Positions 30,701 through 39,099 of a stretch of 64,000 bases of DNA are shown one piece after another. A program made the translations under genes and the position numbers. The stretch's first letter is position 1; each line of letters opens with the position of its first letter. The DNA comes from Carpediemonas membranifera. Lineage: Eukaryota > Fornicata. Location of the stretch: positions 211,053-275,052 of the forward strand of contig JAHDYR010000016.1 in the NCBI GenBank assembly GCA_019828565.1, read 5' to 3'. The notes below the pieces were generated by a model. It worked only from the letters and a program-made list of their open reading frames with translations. It was not told the DNA's origin and did not search any database.

Positions 30701-33210
30701 GCCCCTGACGTCAACGACTCCCGCCGACTCCCCAGAGGAAGCTTTTTGAGGTTAGCGGTGAGGTCCTCAACATGGGCCTTTGTCTGCACGGTCGTCCTCC
30801 GCTGGTACTCCTCCATGAGAGCCTTGGCCGCCTCCTCAGCGTCCCAGACGTGCTTCGACATCGTCGCCTGCAGCTTGGTGGTCCTTACCAGCCGCGGCCC
30901 GTCGCCCTCTACCGCTGTACCCAGGACACCGTCGAAGTTGTCCAGAGAATGACCGCCGAACATCTGCCGGCGGCTCAGATCATCGCCCACACGACTGAGG
31001 AAGCTGGCGTCGAAGTGGGTCAACCCTACCGAAGCCTGCGGGCCGCGTGTGGTCTTACTGGCGAGGGCGCGGTACCTCTGGGCGGGTGTCATCGTCCGCT
31101 GGTACGTCAGGGCTTTGCCCGTGATCATGGGGCCCTTGGCCTTGTCCAGGGGCACGGAGGCGTTCTTACGGATCTTGAGACGCATCAACCTGTGTCGTAT
31201 GAGCTGGGAATACGATGAGTAGTTACCCAAGAACGCCTGCATCACCCTTCGCTGTCGGGCTGACTTGCGTGGTGAGGCTAGCTTCAGTATGCTCTCCCCA
31301 GTTCTTCTGGCCGTCTGGTCTGGGACAATGGCCTTTGACAGAGTTATAGGTGTCGCCAGGGCCGACTGTACCGGAGTCGTGGCGTGGTATCCGGCCCGGC
31401 CAGACGACCCCCGCGTGTCAGTGTCGATGTAGCCCGGGGGCTCTGTAGGGACGCCGGCGGGGGCTGTGTCTACCTCACTGAGGTCGAACGGGGTCGGGGC
31501 TGGCACCATGTGGACGTCCTCGTCCCATAGTTCGGCGTCCCCGGCCATTGCCACGCTCAGTCCGGGGTGTGACCCTGGCCTGGGCGATGGCTCGGCGCTG
31601 GGGGCCAGCTCCTCGTCAGAAACAGCTTCTGCAGTCTCCGTGCCTTGGATCGAGTCACCCAGATCCATGTCGTCCAGGGCCGGGGCGAGAGGTATATCGC
31701 GTGTCCAACTGTCCTCGGCCGCACGGTCGAGCACATCAGTTGATGGAATCCTATCGACGCTGCTCCAGGGCCCATGACCGGTCTGTGACTCCGACCTCGT
31801 GCGGTGCTCGGACCCGGCCAGACTTGCGGCCGAAGGAATGGAGGGCATCGGCGGCAGGGGGTCCCTCTGCCCCTGGCCGCCCTTGAGTCGGACGGTGAGG
31901 ATGTCCGCATGGTCGATTGCTAGCACCGCGTCCCGCTGCTTGCAGTAGTGGTGGACGAAAGCTCCGGCGGGGGACTGAGGGCGGTGGAGCGGGAGGGCGT
32001 CTGTGAGCTCTCGCTGGATGATTAGCTCGAGAGGGAGTTGCTTGATTTCAATAGTTCCTGACCCGACCGCTCCAGACGACTTTCGCCTGACACGTGACAC
32101 AGGAACTTCTGGAACATGCTTGAAAAGAGTGGTCGACTCTACCGGCACCTCTTCCTGTTGCTGAAGCAGGAAATCTGGCACAATAAGCGATGCGATAAAG
32201 AAGTTACCACTGTCTACACCACCAAACAAAATGGCAGTCCCCAGGTGAAGTATCTGTGTAGCAAACTCATTCAGACTCATCGACGGCACCAGGGCATCGG
32301 TCACCCCTGGTTCAAGCAAGAACACAGCCATCGAGCCCACTGCGACCATAACCCTGAATGGCTGGGCCTGAATGGCTGGGCAGAGGGTCAACCCGAGCAC
32401 TCGGCTGCGGGATACACGGCAGCAGAAAATGGGCCGGGCCACGGGAGGGGGATTCCTGTCATGGTCGGCCGCGAAAGCCCAGACCTCGACGTGACCGGTT
32501 CCGTATCCGACCACGACGAGAGGATCTGTCGCTGGATCGGGGGCCAAGTGCTGGGTGACCGCCGTGTGGACGATACTGGGGGTCCCGATCAGTGTGAATG
32601 CTGTGATGACACGCCACGAGATTAAGGAAAGGACTGTTGCGGTCGAACCGCTAACAGCAAATATTCGGTCACGGTGGGCGCCGAATAGTGCCAAATGGGC
32701 CACAGGCTGAGTTCCTACGCGTGCTAGGCCGATGGGCTCGAGCGAGTTCATGTCCCACATTCGAACGACGCCGTCAGAGCAACCGGCGATGATGACCGTG
32801 AGGGGGTATGTTGATGGGATCCGGCGCTGGGCATCCCTGGTCATGAGCTGGCCGCTCATGGCGTACTGTGTGTGCATATCTATGGTTAAGTCTGTTACTG
32901 CGAGGGATAGACACGCATAGGCGCCTGAAAGTGGCATTTGGTTTTGAATGATGCCTGAGAAGACATCACGGAAGACTATTTCGTTCTGTAGCGCGGAGAT
33001 CAGTAGTGATTTCTCTATATATACCGCTATGTTCGATCTTGATGCCCCATTGCTGCTGTATGACTTAGATTTGACGCAAGAGACGATGTCCACGACCTCG
33101 AAGGTGTTTCGAGTCTGAACGAGAATATAGCCCGCCGTCATATCGATAATATTGACTACTTGGCTGTCGAAAGACTGCTTGACGAAGGCGTTGGGCGGTA
33201 GTGAGGGCAT
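27790..33210 (-). CDS. giant WD-repeat protein (1806 residues), role unknown
   Basis: The N-terminal third (residues about 10-370) looks like a divergent beta-propeller; the clearest blade reads VIIAGCSDGVVRMWDMNSL, with another ending VVVGYGTGHVEVWAF. The middle 900 residues are Ser/Pro/Arg-rich and largely disordered, with many basic-Ser clusters. The C-terminal part has helical segments (residues about 1380-1640) including ALHARAAQLLYATLQAERERR. It resembles large regulatory or cytoskeletal scaffolds such as WAP/NWD-type proteins, but I cannot assign a family. It is the longest gene in the window. Start at the ATG at 33210. Confidence 0.6.
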   Translation of the reverse strand: MPSLPPNAFVKQSFDSQVVNIIDMTAGYILVQTRNTFEVVDIVSCVKSKSYSSNGASRSNIAVYIEKSLLISALQNEIVFRDVFSGIIQNQMPLSGAYACLSLAVTDLTIDMHTQYAMSGQLMTRDAQRRIPSTYPLTVIIAGCSDGVVRMWDMNSLEPIGLARVGTQPVAHLALFGAHRDRIFAVSGSTATVLSLISWRVITAFTLIGTPSIVHTAVTQHLAPDPATDPLVVVGYGTGHVEVWAFAADHDRNPPPVARPIFCCRVSRSRVLGLTLCPAIQAQPFRVMVAVGSMAVFLLEPGVTDALVPSMSLNEFATQILHLGTAILFGGVDSGNFFIASLIVPDFLLQQQEEVPVESTTLFKHVPEVPVSRVRRKSSGAVGSGTIEIKQLPLELIIQRELTDALPLHRPQSPAGAFVHHYCKQRDAVLAIDHADILTVRLKGGQGQRDPLPPMPSIPSAASLAGSEHRTRSESQTGHGPWSSVDRIPSTDVLDRAAEDSWTRDIPLAPALDDMDLGDSIQGTETAEAVSDEELAPSAEPSPRPGSHPGLSVAMAGDAELWDEDVHMVPAPTPFDLSEVDTAPAGVPTEPPGYIDTDTRGSSGRAGYHATTPVQSALATPITLSKAIVPDQTARRTGESILKLASPRKSARQRRVMQAFLGNYSSYSQLIRHRLMRLKIRKNASVPLDKAKGPMITGKALTYQRTMTPAQRYRALASKTTRGPQASVGLTHFDASFLSRVGDDLSRRQMFGGHSLDNFDGVLGTAVEGDGPRLVRTTKLQATMSKHVWDAEEAAKALMEEYQRRTTVQTKAHVEDLTANLKKLPLGSRRESLTSGATSPLGTARFGQIPTTARSERSGFVGMPSTVMKRRFSGSSQGRRRSIDHSVAHKAAHGATLSLGDDFKDADQDGRKGFSGFRTMNLMGKLNGLVATAQEQTGTAFPWLPSLPEEPAKARSARPPPTQRKSPTKPTSALAAKKAHQRQMSTGSASFSFDLPDLPSPATPTLTRAPSKPHLRQLHRSESRESAGNRPTTRSPRSGNGLMISTTMNVESEASETEQSPSVASEETETESYSSYTSDYSVSNEMSQMVLSVRDLTEAEQSRIWSAQDAIKSIHDLTGFVSESSDHDTETVGPEECGLSTDYDDPTLVSEHTRRSRSHTASAMTIPRQASAFDLTDGKTELSEMPESFHDLPVDLPPPPDEAISEVEAAILRDEFWRERYDNVALWISTVFGRYATYKCCDIDMLAVRGLAKEWHGASTAEPEFETSADVIDMFSVKPREVRRASMPDIRRTGKLTPEATPEYRKRWLAISGIIDDAEIQADPDAGFDPSAFTQYGMAEEEVEAVFTEARTDQLIAYFLHINAFKAHLGEEVTQDWMDLVEQMLAPAAEDTPPTLPKLSVDVRQMTPDQLLGSMLSLTSCSVGGAEDLEREWALTLRDTALSLVEDAAMGPSINVFGPAVALEDELRAVAASLDAYVDARDAALHARAAQLLYATLQAERERRLAEGQWPDETEPDTDPTNVAEALWAMPDDELEACIDALHRLSRTMTESAAMRLHDADAGPPRDIVSSWKPPRPPTPPPMPKPDPHMLYAAVLEELEPVMRRRRYAEEAIARANLAKRLQAAQETLPGMLSTVFGAGRGRLRHQINDAIGALTMGNFGQAVARLVGYDLGEIPDVPEPEPAQPEAQVRPASAVLATPGPESGAVEIDPDTVAVDYAASARYMRDAQVDPFKSHGVAPVEKISPRKRHVITEFGVFESQPLNVFRTPLGSGQTKLRDPVGLGSTLLDDDPIDEEYERKLRELLA

Positions 33211-33284
33211 CGATAATGTGCAGGTTTAGGCACACGCTACTGTGCTATTGAAGCAGCACAGTACAGTGTGCTTTTGAAGGGTCA

Positions 33285-33318
33285 AACAATGTGTTTATTA
33301 TTATTATACTGCGCAACA
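33285..33318 (+). repeat. left imperfect direct repeat of Fanzor locus 1
   Basis: AACAATGTGTTTA, then three TTA units, then TACTGCGCAACA. The same sequence without the TTA units recurs in direct orientation at 35440-35464, downstream of the nuclease remnant. It may be an element end, a duplicated target or a shared promoter-type motif. Confidence 0.6.
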
Positions 33319-33546
33319 CTGCCCTGTCTCCCTTCTACTCACGTCTTAAGTCGGTAGGGAGATCGTCTTCTCCAGGGCTTCCACAAAGCGTCTTCTTCGT
33401 GGACGTCAGCACAGCTGCAAACATCACAATCTCAAGCTCACACGTCGTCTCATTGTCTTCTATTCCACATTAAATTCACTTCTACACTTGTATATGCTGG
33501 TAATGGTGTTCATCGTCGGCTCTTATATGTCATCGGCAACAGGAGA

Positions 33547-35384
33547 GTGGGGGATTATGCCGCAGCAAAATATCTCTACTCATGCCTGCTGGCCCGGCTC
33601 GCGGTTGAATGCTATGCGCAGCGCCGGCAACTCCCCCTACATGACGCCGACTTCCACAAAGGACTGCTCACTCATCTACGCGGCGGTCATCCGGGTCAGG
33701 CCTACGCGGCCATCGTGCAGTCGCTCGACACTCTGCCGATGTGGCGGGAGACTACCACGCGGGATCTGGTCGCGCAGCTCGAAGGTCGTGCGGAGTCGCA
33801 TGGAGTGAGTCCCAGTCTCCGGAAGTGGTTCATCCGATACGCCAACTCTGTGAAGCTGTGGCTCGCTCGCACGGTGACGACGTACCGTGACAGGCTGCAG
33901 GGCACCCTCGCCCGACTCGAAGAAGCTCTCGCAGGTGTTGGCTCTCCGGCCTTCTTCCAGCAGGAGTTGGCCGGCGTTCACGCCATCCCCGACATGGTCA
34001 ACCCTGAGATCCTCGCGTGTCTCCCCTCGCTGTTCTGGGCGACTCACATGGGTGAGAACGACGGACTCCCAGTCTCCCAGGCTGCCCCACACATTCTCTC
34101 TTGCGTCTGGGCAATTGCTGACGGAGTGTAGACGTTGAGTGGCCTCATCAGCCACTTTAACGGGGAGTACTCGATGTCGCTCCGCCAGCCTCGCCTCGTT
34201 CCGATCATGCCCATGGCCCCCGTCCGACCGGGCTTCATGGCCTACGGTGACACGATGGGCCTACTGAATGATAATTTCTGTCATCGTGTGGGAATTAATC
34301 ACGCACACCCACACGCCACCCACCCCGTTGACAGAAGAGCAGGAGGAACCATACCAGAACAACCCCAGGTCAATGGGCCGTCTGCTCAGCCTGAGCACCG
34401 ATGGGGTCTGTGTGGCGGTGACTATTAAGAGAGGCTTCGGCCACTATCGGCCACAACATGATGCGAGCATGCCTGTTCGAAAGCGAGCGAAAGGGCGGGA
34501 GAAAGAGCGCCCCCGACTCGGGACCAATAATGCCGAGGCTCCGCCCGCGCCGGATCCTGATGCCCACCTCATGGGGTTCGACCCGGGCGCGAGGTCCATC
34601 GGAGGGTATTACATCAGGCACCCCGATGGCACCACCAGCTCCGGCGTCCTCCCAAAGTGCGGATACACTAAGACGCCAAGTTTCGGCTTTGATATGACGG
34701 CCGCGTCGTTCAAGAGCACAAGACTAGTGAGTTTCAACAACTCTATTTGGTTTGTGCTGGACAACGCGAACGACATTTTCGAGGCTGGAATGCGTAAGTC
34801 TTTCCGCCGAGTGCGCTTTGCGAACCACATCCTTCGCCAGAAGCACTTCGCCCGCTGCGGCCAACAGTTGGCTCGGGAGTTGCGGTCGCCACCATCCCAT
34901 CGCCACCCCCATTCGCCTGAAAGCCTTCAACGGGAGCTCGGGATTCACCACGCCTGCTGGTATGTTCATTCCTTGCGCGCCATATCGAAAGTTCGCGAGA
35001 GAGATAGTTCCCCTTCTCAAGAGGTATAACATTGTCGTCGATCTTAACATGGTTAACGAGGATCGCACCACCGTCGTCTGCCCTCACTGCCACGCCCCCT
35101 ACAAGCGAGTTCGTCCGCGTGATGACCAGCACGTTCACCCACATCGTGTGATGCTCTGCGAAAATCCACAGTGCCGTGGTGCTCAGTGGCGCGCAACAGT
35201 TCCTGATGCTCTGAATGTTGATCATCGGGACAAGAGTGCTGCAGAGAACATCCTGTGGCGTTCTCTTGCCACGGAAGATGAGCTCAGTGGCTCTCCGTTC
35301 AGTCGCACCTCGATCTCACGTCTTCAAACATCATTCCAGTATCATCAATTGGCTAACCGCCAACATTCGTCTACGGACGGATGA
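33547..35384 (+). pseudogene. Fanzor-like RuvC nuclease, copy 1, broken
   Basis: A nearly full-length but damaged Fanzor (eukaryotic TnpB-family, RNA-guided nuclease). The N-terminal part reads in one frame from 33547 through an in-frame TAG at 34129 and continues as RQPRLVPIMPMAPVRPG, a region like the Fanzor pre-RuvC block. A likely 49-nt intron (34286-34334, GTGTGG...TTGACAG) leads to TDGVCVAV (compare the family's TDGVS.SV) and the RuvC-I motif GFDPGARS (Asp codon 34580). One extra base near 34882 shifts the frame. The rest then holds NEDRTT, a CPHC...CENPQC zinc finger and the RuvC-III motif HRDKSAAENIL. No ATG is seen at the 5' end. It lies on the strand opposite to all host genes around it. 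Confidence 0.8.
34286..34334 (+). other. possible 49-nt intron in Fanzor copy 1
   Basis: GTGTGG donor and TTGACAG acceptor. Its removal joins the N-terminal frame to the TDGVCVAV frame. A frameshift is the alternative. Confidence 0.45.
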
Positions 35385-35439
35385 TGTTGTGCAGTTTGGC
35401 ACTTTGATCGTTCCTTCCAGGCCCTGTCTGGGACTTTCG

Positions 35440-35464
35440 AACAATGTGTTTATACTGCGCAACA
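35440..35464 (+). repeat. right imperfect direct repeat of Fanzor locus 1
   Basis: Identical to 33285-33318 apart from the absence of a 9-base TTATTATTA insertion. Confidence 0.6.
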
Positions 35465-35595
35465 GCTACTCGCTGCTCCGCTCCTGGGCCTCTATGCCGA
35501 TGCCAACGGCATCCCCTCTAATCCTGCTTGCAGGTAAAACCAATGGGGGGTAGAACATTTACTGGTCGTTTGAGGCTCAAACTGATCGAATGTTC

Positions 35596-35619
35596 GCCCG
35601 GTTCGGGTTCGGACCGGGC
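35596..35619 (+). other. GC-rich hairpin downstream of Fanzor copy 1
   Basis: Stem GCCCGGT/ACCGGGC with a 10-nt loop. It could be a terminator, an element end or part of a structured RNA. A T-arm-like GGTTCGG is present but the near-invariant A58 is missing, so it is not a tRNA. Confidence 0.5.
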
Positions 35620-35790
35620 CATGCTGGTACGCACGAAGTAAACTCGTGTTTTCGAGCTTCTGTTCTCGTTCTCTATGCCGGCTGAACACTCAGGTAGACC
35701 TGTAGTGGTGCGACCGGAGCATAACCTGGTGTGCCAGGCCTTCAGGTCAGACGACTGCCACGTTACTCTCAGCCACTGCAGCTACGGTAT

Positions 35791-36381
35791 TTACAGGAAG
35801 GGGTTGACGATCCGCTCGACCCCGTCCTCCCGGACAACCTTGATGACGAACTTGTCGAGGGGCTGGTTGATGATGTACCGCTCGGGGATCTCCTTCATGC
35901 AACCCTTGAGCACCTCGATCGCCTCTTCCTCGCCCATGTCAGCCTTCCAGTGCCTGTCGAAGTATGCCAGCGCGTAGTGGCCGAAGTAGCCATGGGCAGC
36001 AAAGTTCAGCTTGGACAGGGAGCCGAGGTAGTCCATCCAGTACAGTTGGGCCCCGGTCCCGTCCACACCGCCGAATAGTATGTTCACGTTGTACGGGTGC
36101 TTGCGGAGAGCCGTCGCCAGCTCGGAGCGGATGAAGTTGACGCTTGCATTAACTGAAAGCGGGCTCTCGTAGCTGATGTCGTACAAATTGAGGTTCTTTT
36201 GGATGTAAGAACCGAAGTGGTCTGTGTCTCCGGCCTCCCCTGTTATCGCCATGGCTCTGTTCTTGCCGAGGGGCATGATCTTATCACTATCGCTCTTAAG
36301 CATCGTGATGGAGTGAATAGACGACGCATCAGCCGCCAATACTACAAATCCATTTCCAGTAAGCCCTAGCAGAGAGTCCAT
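35791..36381 (-). CDS. PSMB2: 20S proteasome beta4 subunit (PSMB2-like)
   Basis: 196 residues. It has the beta4 features: a short start with LLGLTGNGFVVLAAD, KIMPLGKNRAMAITGEAGDT, the FGSYIQKNLNLY helix and NILFGGVDGTGAQLYWMDYLGS, matching the '[23 protein letters not shown]' region of PSMB2. There is no propeptide with a catalytic N-terminal Thr, as expected for this inactive beta subunit, which shapes the inner ring. A CTTAAACTGC motif lies about 50 bases upstream of the ATG at 36381. Confidence 0.9.
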   Translation of the reverse strand: MDSLLGLTGNGFVVLAADASSIHSITMLKSDSDKIMPLGKNRAMAITGEAGDTDHFGSYIQKNLNLYDISYESPLSVNASVNFIRSELATALRKHPYNVNILFGGVDGTGAQLYWMDYLGSLSKLNFAAHGYFGHYALAYFDRHWKADMGEEEAIEVLKGCMKEIPERYIINQPLDKFVIKVVREDGVERIVNPFL

Positions 36382-36472
36382 AAGCGCTTATTTGTCGAGT
36401 TCTGCCACGGTTGTCAAATTGATGATGACCTTAAACTGCGACAACCGACCACCGCTGTTCTTGAGGTTGCAT

Positions 36473-37441
36473 TTACTCCGTCTGGGGTCCACCCCCGGCG
36501 GCCTGCGCGTCCATGCGCTCCTTGAGTGTCCGGCACAGCTTCTCCAGCGTCTCGTTCTTCTTCAGCAGCGCCTGCACCCCGCCCTCAACTTCCCGCTTCT
36601 CTTTGAGGATCTGGATAAGCTTCTCGCTCACCTCAATGTACTGCTTCTTGGCGTCAGTAAGCTCTGCGTTCAGCTTCGCGTTCGTTGAGTCAGCTCTCGA
36701 CAGCCGTTGCCTCATCTTATCGATGCCCTCATGCGACTCTCGCACCGCGTCTTTCACCCCCTCGAACTCCTTAACGTACTGCATCAGCTGGGCACGAGCC
36801 TCTTCCTCGCCCTTCACAGCGTCTGCTGCACGCTGGGCGTGTCTCTTGATCTCTGCGAACAGCTTCTCCCGGCCTGTCTCGGAGGCGTCGAGTTGCGTGG
36901 CGACGAGCTCGTGCTCTTTGTCGTATAGCTCCTTCTGCTTGGTGATCAAGCCGTCCTTCGCCTCAAGCTGCTCGAGAACCATCTTCAGGTTGGCTCTCAG
37001 CTTCTCATTCTCTTCCCGGAGTTCGGCGTCAACGGCAAACCGAGAGTCAACGTCATCCTTGAACTTGTCAAACGACTCAGTGAACTTCTGGATGGCGGCC
37101 TCTTTGGCCTTGATGATTCCATCACGCTCCTCAAGGATGGTCTTGTATGCCTCCTCGCGGCGGGTCGTCTCTTCACGCAGTTTGTCGTATGCTTCCATCA
37201 GCTTCTTGTTAAGCTCGAACGCCTCGAGGCTCTTCTTTTTCTCCTCAACAACAACAAGTTCGCCAATGCGCTTCTCCTCCGCCAGAGACTTCTGGGCCGC
37301 TTCCGCCTGCGCCTGATAGTGTTTGGCGTCAGCTTGCGACTTCAGGTGCTGCTTCTGCATATCTTGGTATAGCTTACGGAATTTGTCAGATGTAGCTCGC
37401 GCATCGGCCAAAGAGGCCTCCAGTTCAGCCTTGCTGGGCAT
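36473..37441 (-). CDS. TXLN: taxilin-family coiled-coil protein
   Basis: 322 residues, nearly all coiled coil. Two blocks match taxilins: a central FDKFKDDVDSRFAVDAELRE followed by ENEKLRANLKMVLEQLEAKD, and a C-terminal ETLEKLCRTLKERMDA, equivalent to the family's 'RLEKLCRALQTERNDL'. Taxilins bind syntaxins and are linked to vesicle traffic; the role here is inferred from that. The N-terminus is shorter than in animal taxilins. Start at the ATG at 37441. Confidence 0.78.
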   Translation of the reverse strand: MPSKAELEASLADARATSDKFRKLYQDMQKQHLKSQADAKHYQAQAEAAQKSLAEEKRIGELVVVEEKKKSLEAFELNKKLMEAYDKLREETTRREEAYKTILEERDGIIKAKEAAIQKFTESFDKFKDDVDSRFAVDAELREENEKLRANLKMVLEQLEAKDGLITKQKELYDKEHELVATQLDASETGREKLFAEIKRHAQRAADAVKGEEEARAQLMQYVKEFEGVKDAVRESHEGIDKMRQRLSRADSTNAKLNAELTDAKKQYIEVSEKLIQILKEKREVEGGVQALLKKNETLEKLCRTLKERMDAQAAGGGPQTE

Positions 37442-38025
37442 CGCAAATTTCGTTCGTGCAGTTTATGCTGAAGACAATGTGGCATTTAGAGGTTTATGTG
37501 GAGGATTCATGTAAAGGTGACTTAGGCTGTCGACCCCTTGGGATGAACTCCAGAGGACTGAACAGGTTCAGTCTGACGGCCCACCTGTCGTACACCAGAA
37601 AGGTAGCGGACATGAGGGCGTCGGCGATGGTAAGAGCGACGGTTCTGGGCGGGATTTTTAGACTCAAGTATTCTTATCCTGCGTGGCACACTACCTCCAC
37701 TCACCCACTTCAGCCCTCGTCGTACCATCGGGCTTTCGTGCTTTCAGTCGTCGGTCTGCACGAAAAGATGCGTCGTCTGTCGTCCATCGTCTGTGTCGAA
37801 CGCTGCTGTCTTCTTTCGCATCTGTGCTCGTCTGTTACGCGCTCATCTGTCGTCCATTGCCGGCGTCTGAAGCTCATGTCGTCGTCGTCGTCGTCATCTT
37901 CGTCTGTTGTGAGAGACACTAGTGGTGGAAAGCGGTTGTAGCTAGTAGTAAAGACGCTTTGTGTTGTATGCTGCTGGTTTCTTGTGTTTTGAGGGATGCT
38001 GCTAGCTGATGAACCCTGAAAAGAA
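37442..38025. other. 5' flank of Fanzor locus 2
   Basis: Contains a promoter-type GCAGTTTAT motif (37457), the left direct repeat (37661-37690), a pyrimidine-rich stretch (37690-37860) and a GTC trinucleotide run (about 37878-37896). No trace of the nuclease N-terminal half is recognisable here. Confidence 0.45.
37661..37690 (+). repeat. left imperfect direct repeat of Fanzor locus 2
   Basis: GACTCAAGTATTCTTATCCT followed by GCGTGGCACA. It matches 39100-39129 at 25 of 30 positions. Confidence 0.6.
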
Positions 38026-38985
38026 ATGATCGATGCAGTGCTCTCTGTGAAGACAGACGGGGTCTCTGTTGCTGTGACGGTTTGGGTGGGTCGCGAGAAA
38101 TACCGTGGCGGTCGGGTGGCTGACCGGCCCACGTACAAAAAGGGTAGCAGCAACAAGCGGGCTCAGCTCGGTCAGGATGACGCCGAGGCTACTCCTGCCC
38201 CGGACAGTCGGACTGCTCTCATGGACTTCGACCCTGGTGCTCGGTCACTGGGCGGCTACACGATCCGCCGCCCAGACGGGCAGAGTGTATCTGGCGTACT
38301 CGCTAAGTGTGGCTACACTGCCACCCCCTCTTTCCGCGTGAATATGAGCGCAGCATCGTTCAAAACGACAAGTCTAGAGGCTCTCAAACAGTCGATTAGG
38401 TTTGTCCATGAGAACATCGTTCAGATCATCAACGAGGGGACGAGAAAGTGTTTCCGCCGTGCGACTTTTGCCAATCACCGTCTGCGCCTGAAGCACTTCG
38501 CCCGGGCTGGACGTCAACTCCTGGATGATCTCGGCGGGCGCCCCCCGGAGCCCATTCACCTCAAAGTCGCGTATGGGGCTGCACTGTTCGGTTCCGCCGG
38601 CACTCCGTCCTGTGCTCCGTACCGCCACTTTGCTCGAGCTCTCCCTGGCATCATGCTCCGGCACAACGTCGTCGTGAGTGTCACGATGGTCTCGGAATTC
38701 CGCACTTCCATCGTGTGCCCATACTGCAAAGCACACTTCAGACGTGTGGTGCACACACGCCGCACCATGCTCTGCCAGAATCCCGCGTGCGAGGGAGCTC
38801 CATGGCGCGTTGAACGGCTTCGTCGGCATCCCGAGCAGAGAGACACACTTCTCAATCTCTCTCACCGAGATAAGAGCGCCAGCGAGAACATCCTTTGGTG
38901 CACCTTCGATGCAACTTCAGATCAGATAGAGCAATCTCCTTTCCACTACGACTCCCAGAGAGGTGCTCTTCCTCGCTATCATTAA
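38026..38985 (+). CDS. Fanzor-like RuvC nuclease, copy 2, N-terminally truncated but open
   Basis: 319 residues with an ATG at 38026. Only the C-terminal half of a Fanzor/TnpB-family nuclease is present. It starts at KTDGVSVAV, then FDPGARSLGGY (RuvC-I Asp69, codon 38230), a central helical part, YGAALFGSAGTPS, SEFRTS with Glu224, a zinc finger CPYC...CQNPAC (Cys231, 234, 250, 255) and RuvC-III HRDKSASENIL (Asp282). All predicted acidic catalytic residues are kept and there are no stops, unlike copy 1, to which it is roughly half identical. The missing REC/WED half makes guided cleavage doubtful; a fragment, a regulator or an unseen 5' exon are alternatives. It is on the opposite strand to neighbouring host genes. 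Confidence 0.8.
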   Translation: MIDAVLSVKTDGVSVAVTVWVGREKYRGGRVADRPTYKKGSSNKRAQLGQDDAEATPAPDSRTALMDFDPGARSLGGYTIRRPDGQSVSGVLAKCGYTATPSFRVNMSAASFKTTSLEALKQSIRFVHENIVQIINEGTRKCFRRATFANHRLRLKHFARAGRQLLDDLGGRPPEPIHLKVAYGAALFGSAGTPSCAPYRHFARALPGIMLRHNVVVSVTMVSEFRTSIVCPYCKAHFRRVVHTRRTMLCQNPACEGAPWRVERLRRHPEQRDTLLNLSHRDKSASENILWCTFDATSDQIEQSPFHYDSQRGALPRYH

Positions 38986-39005
38986 CTTGCTAAGTTGAGC
39001 AAACA

Positions 39006-39019
39006 CGCGCTGCAGCGCG
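39006..39019 (+). other. perfect 14-base palindrome after Fanzor copy 2
   Basis: CGCGCTGCAGCGCG, 21 bases after the stop codon; it can form a stable hairpin. A second GCAGCGCAC follows at 39028. Possible RNA-end or element-end structure. Confidence 0.55.
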
Positions 39020-39099
39020 CGTGATATGCAGCGCACGATTGATAGAGTATGATGAACCACACTGCGATCCTGATGCTGCTTGGATCACTGTGTGTTTTG

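Larger units (their letters stand above)
35385..35790. other. 3' flank of Fanzor locus 1, with a strong hairpin
   Basis: Carries the right direct repeat (35440-35464), a TCTAATCCTGC motif at 35517-35527 that also occurs downstream of copy 2, and a GC-rich hairpin at 35596-35619 (7-bp perfect stem GCCCGGT/ACCGGGC). No gene seen. Confidence 0.45.
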
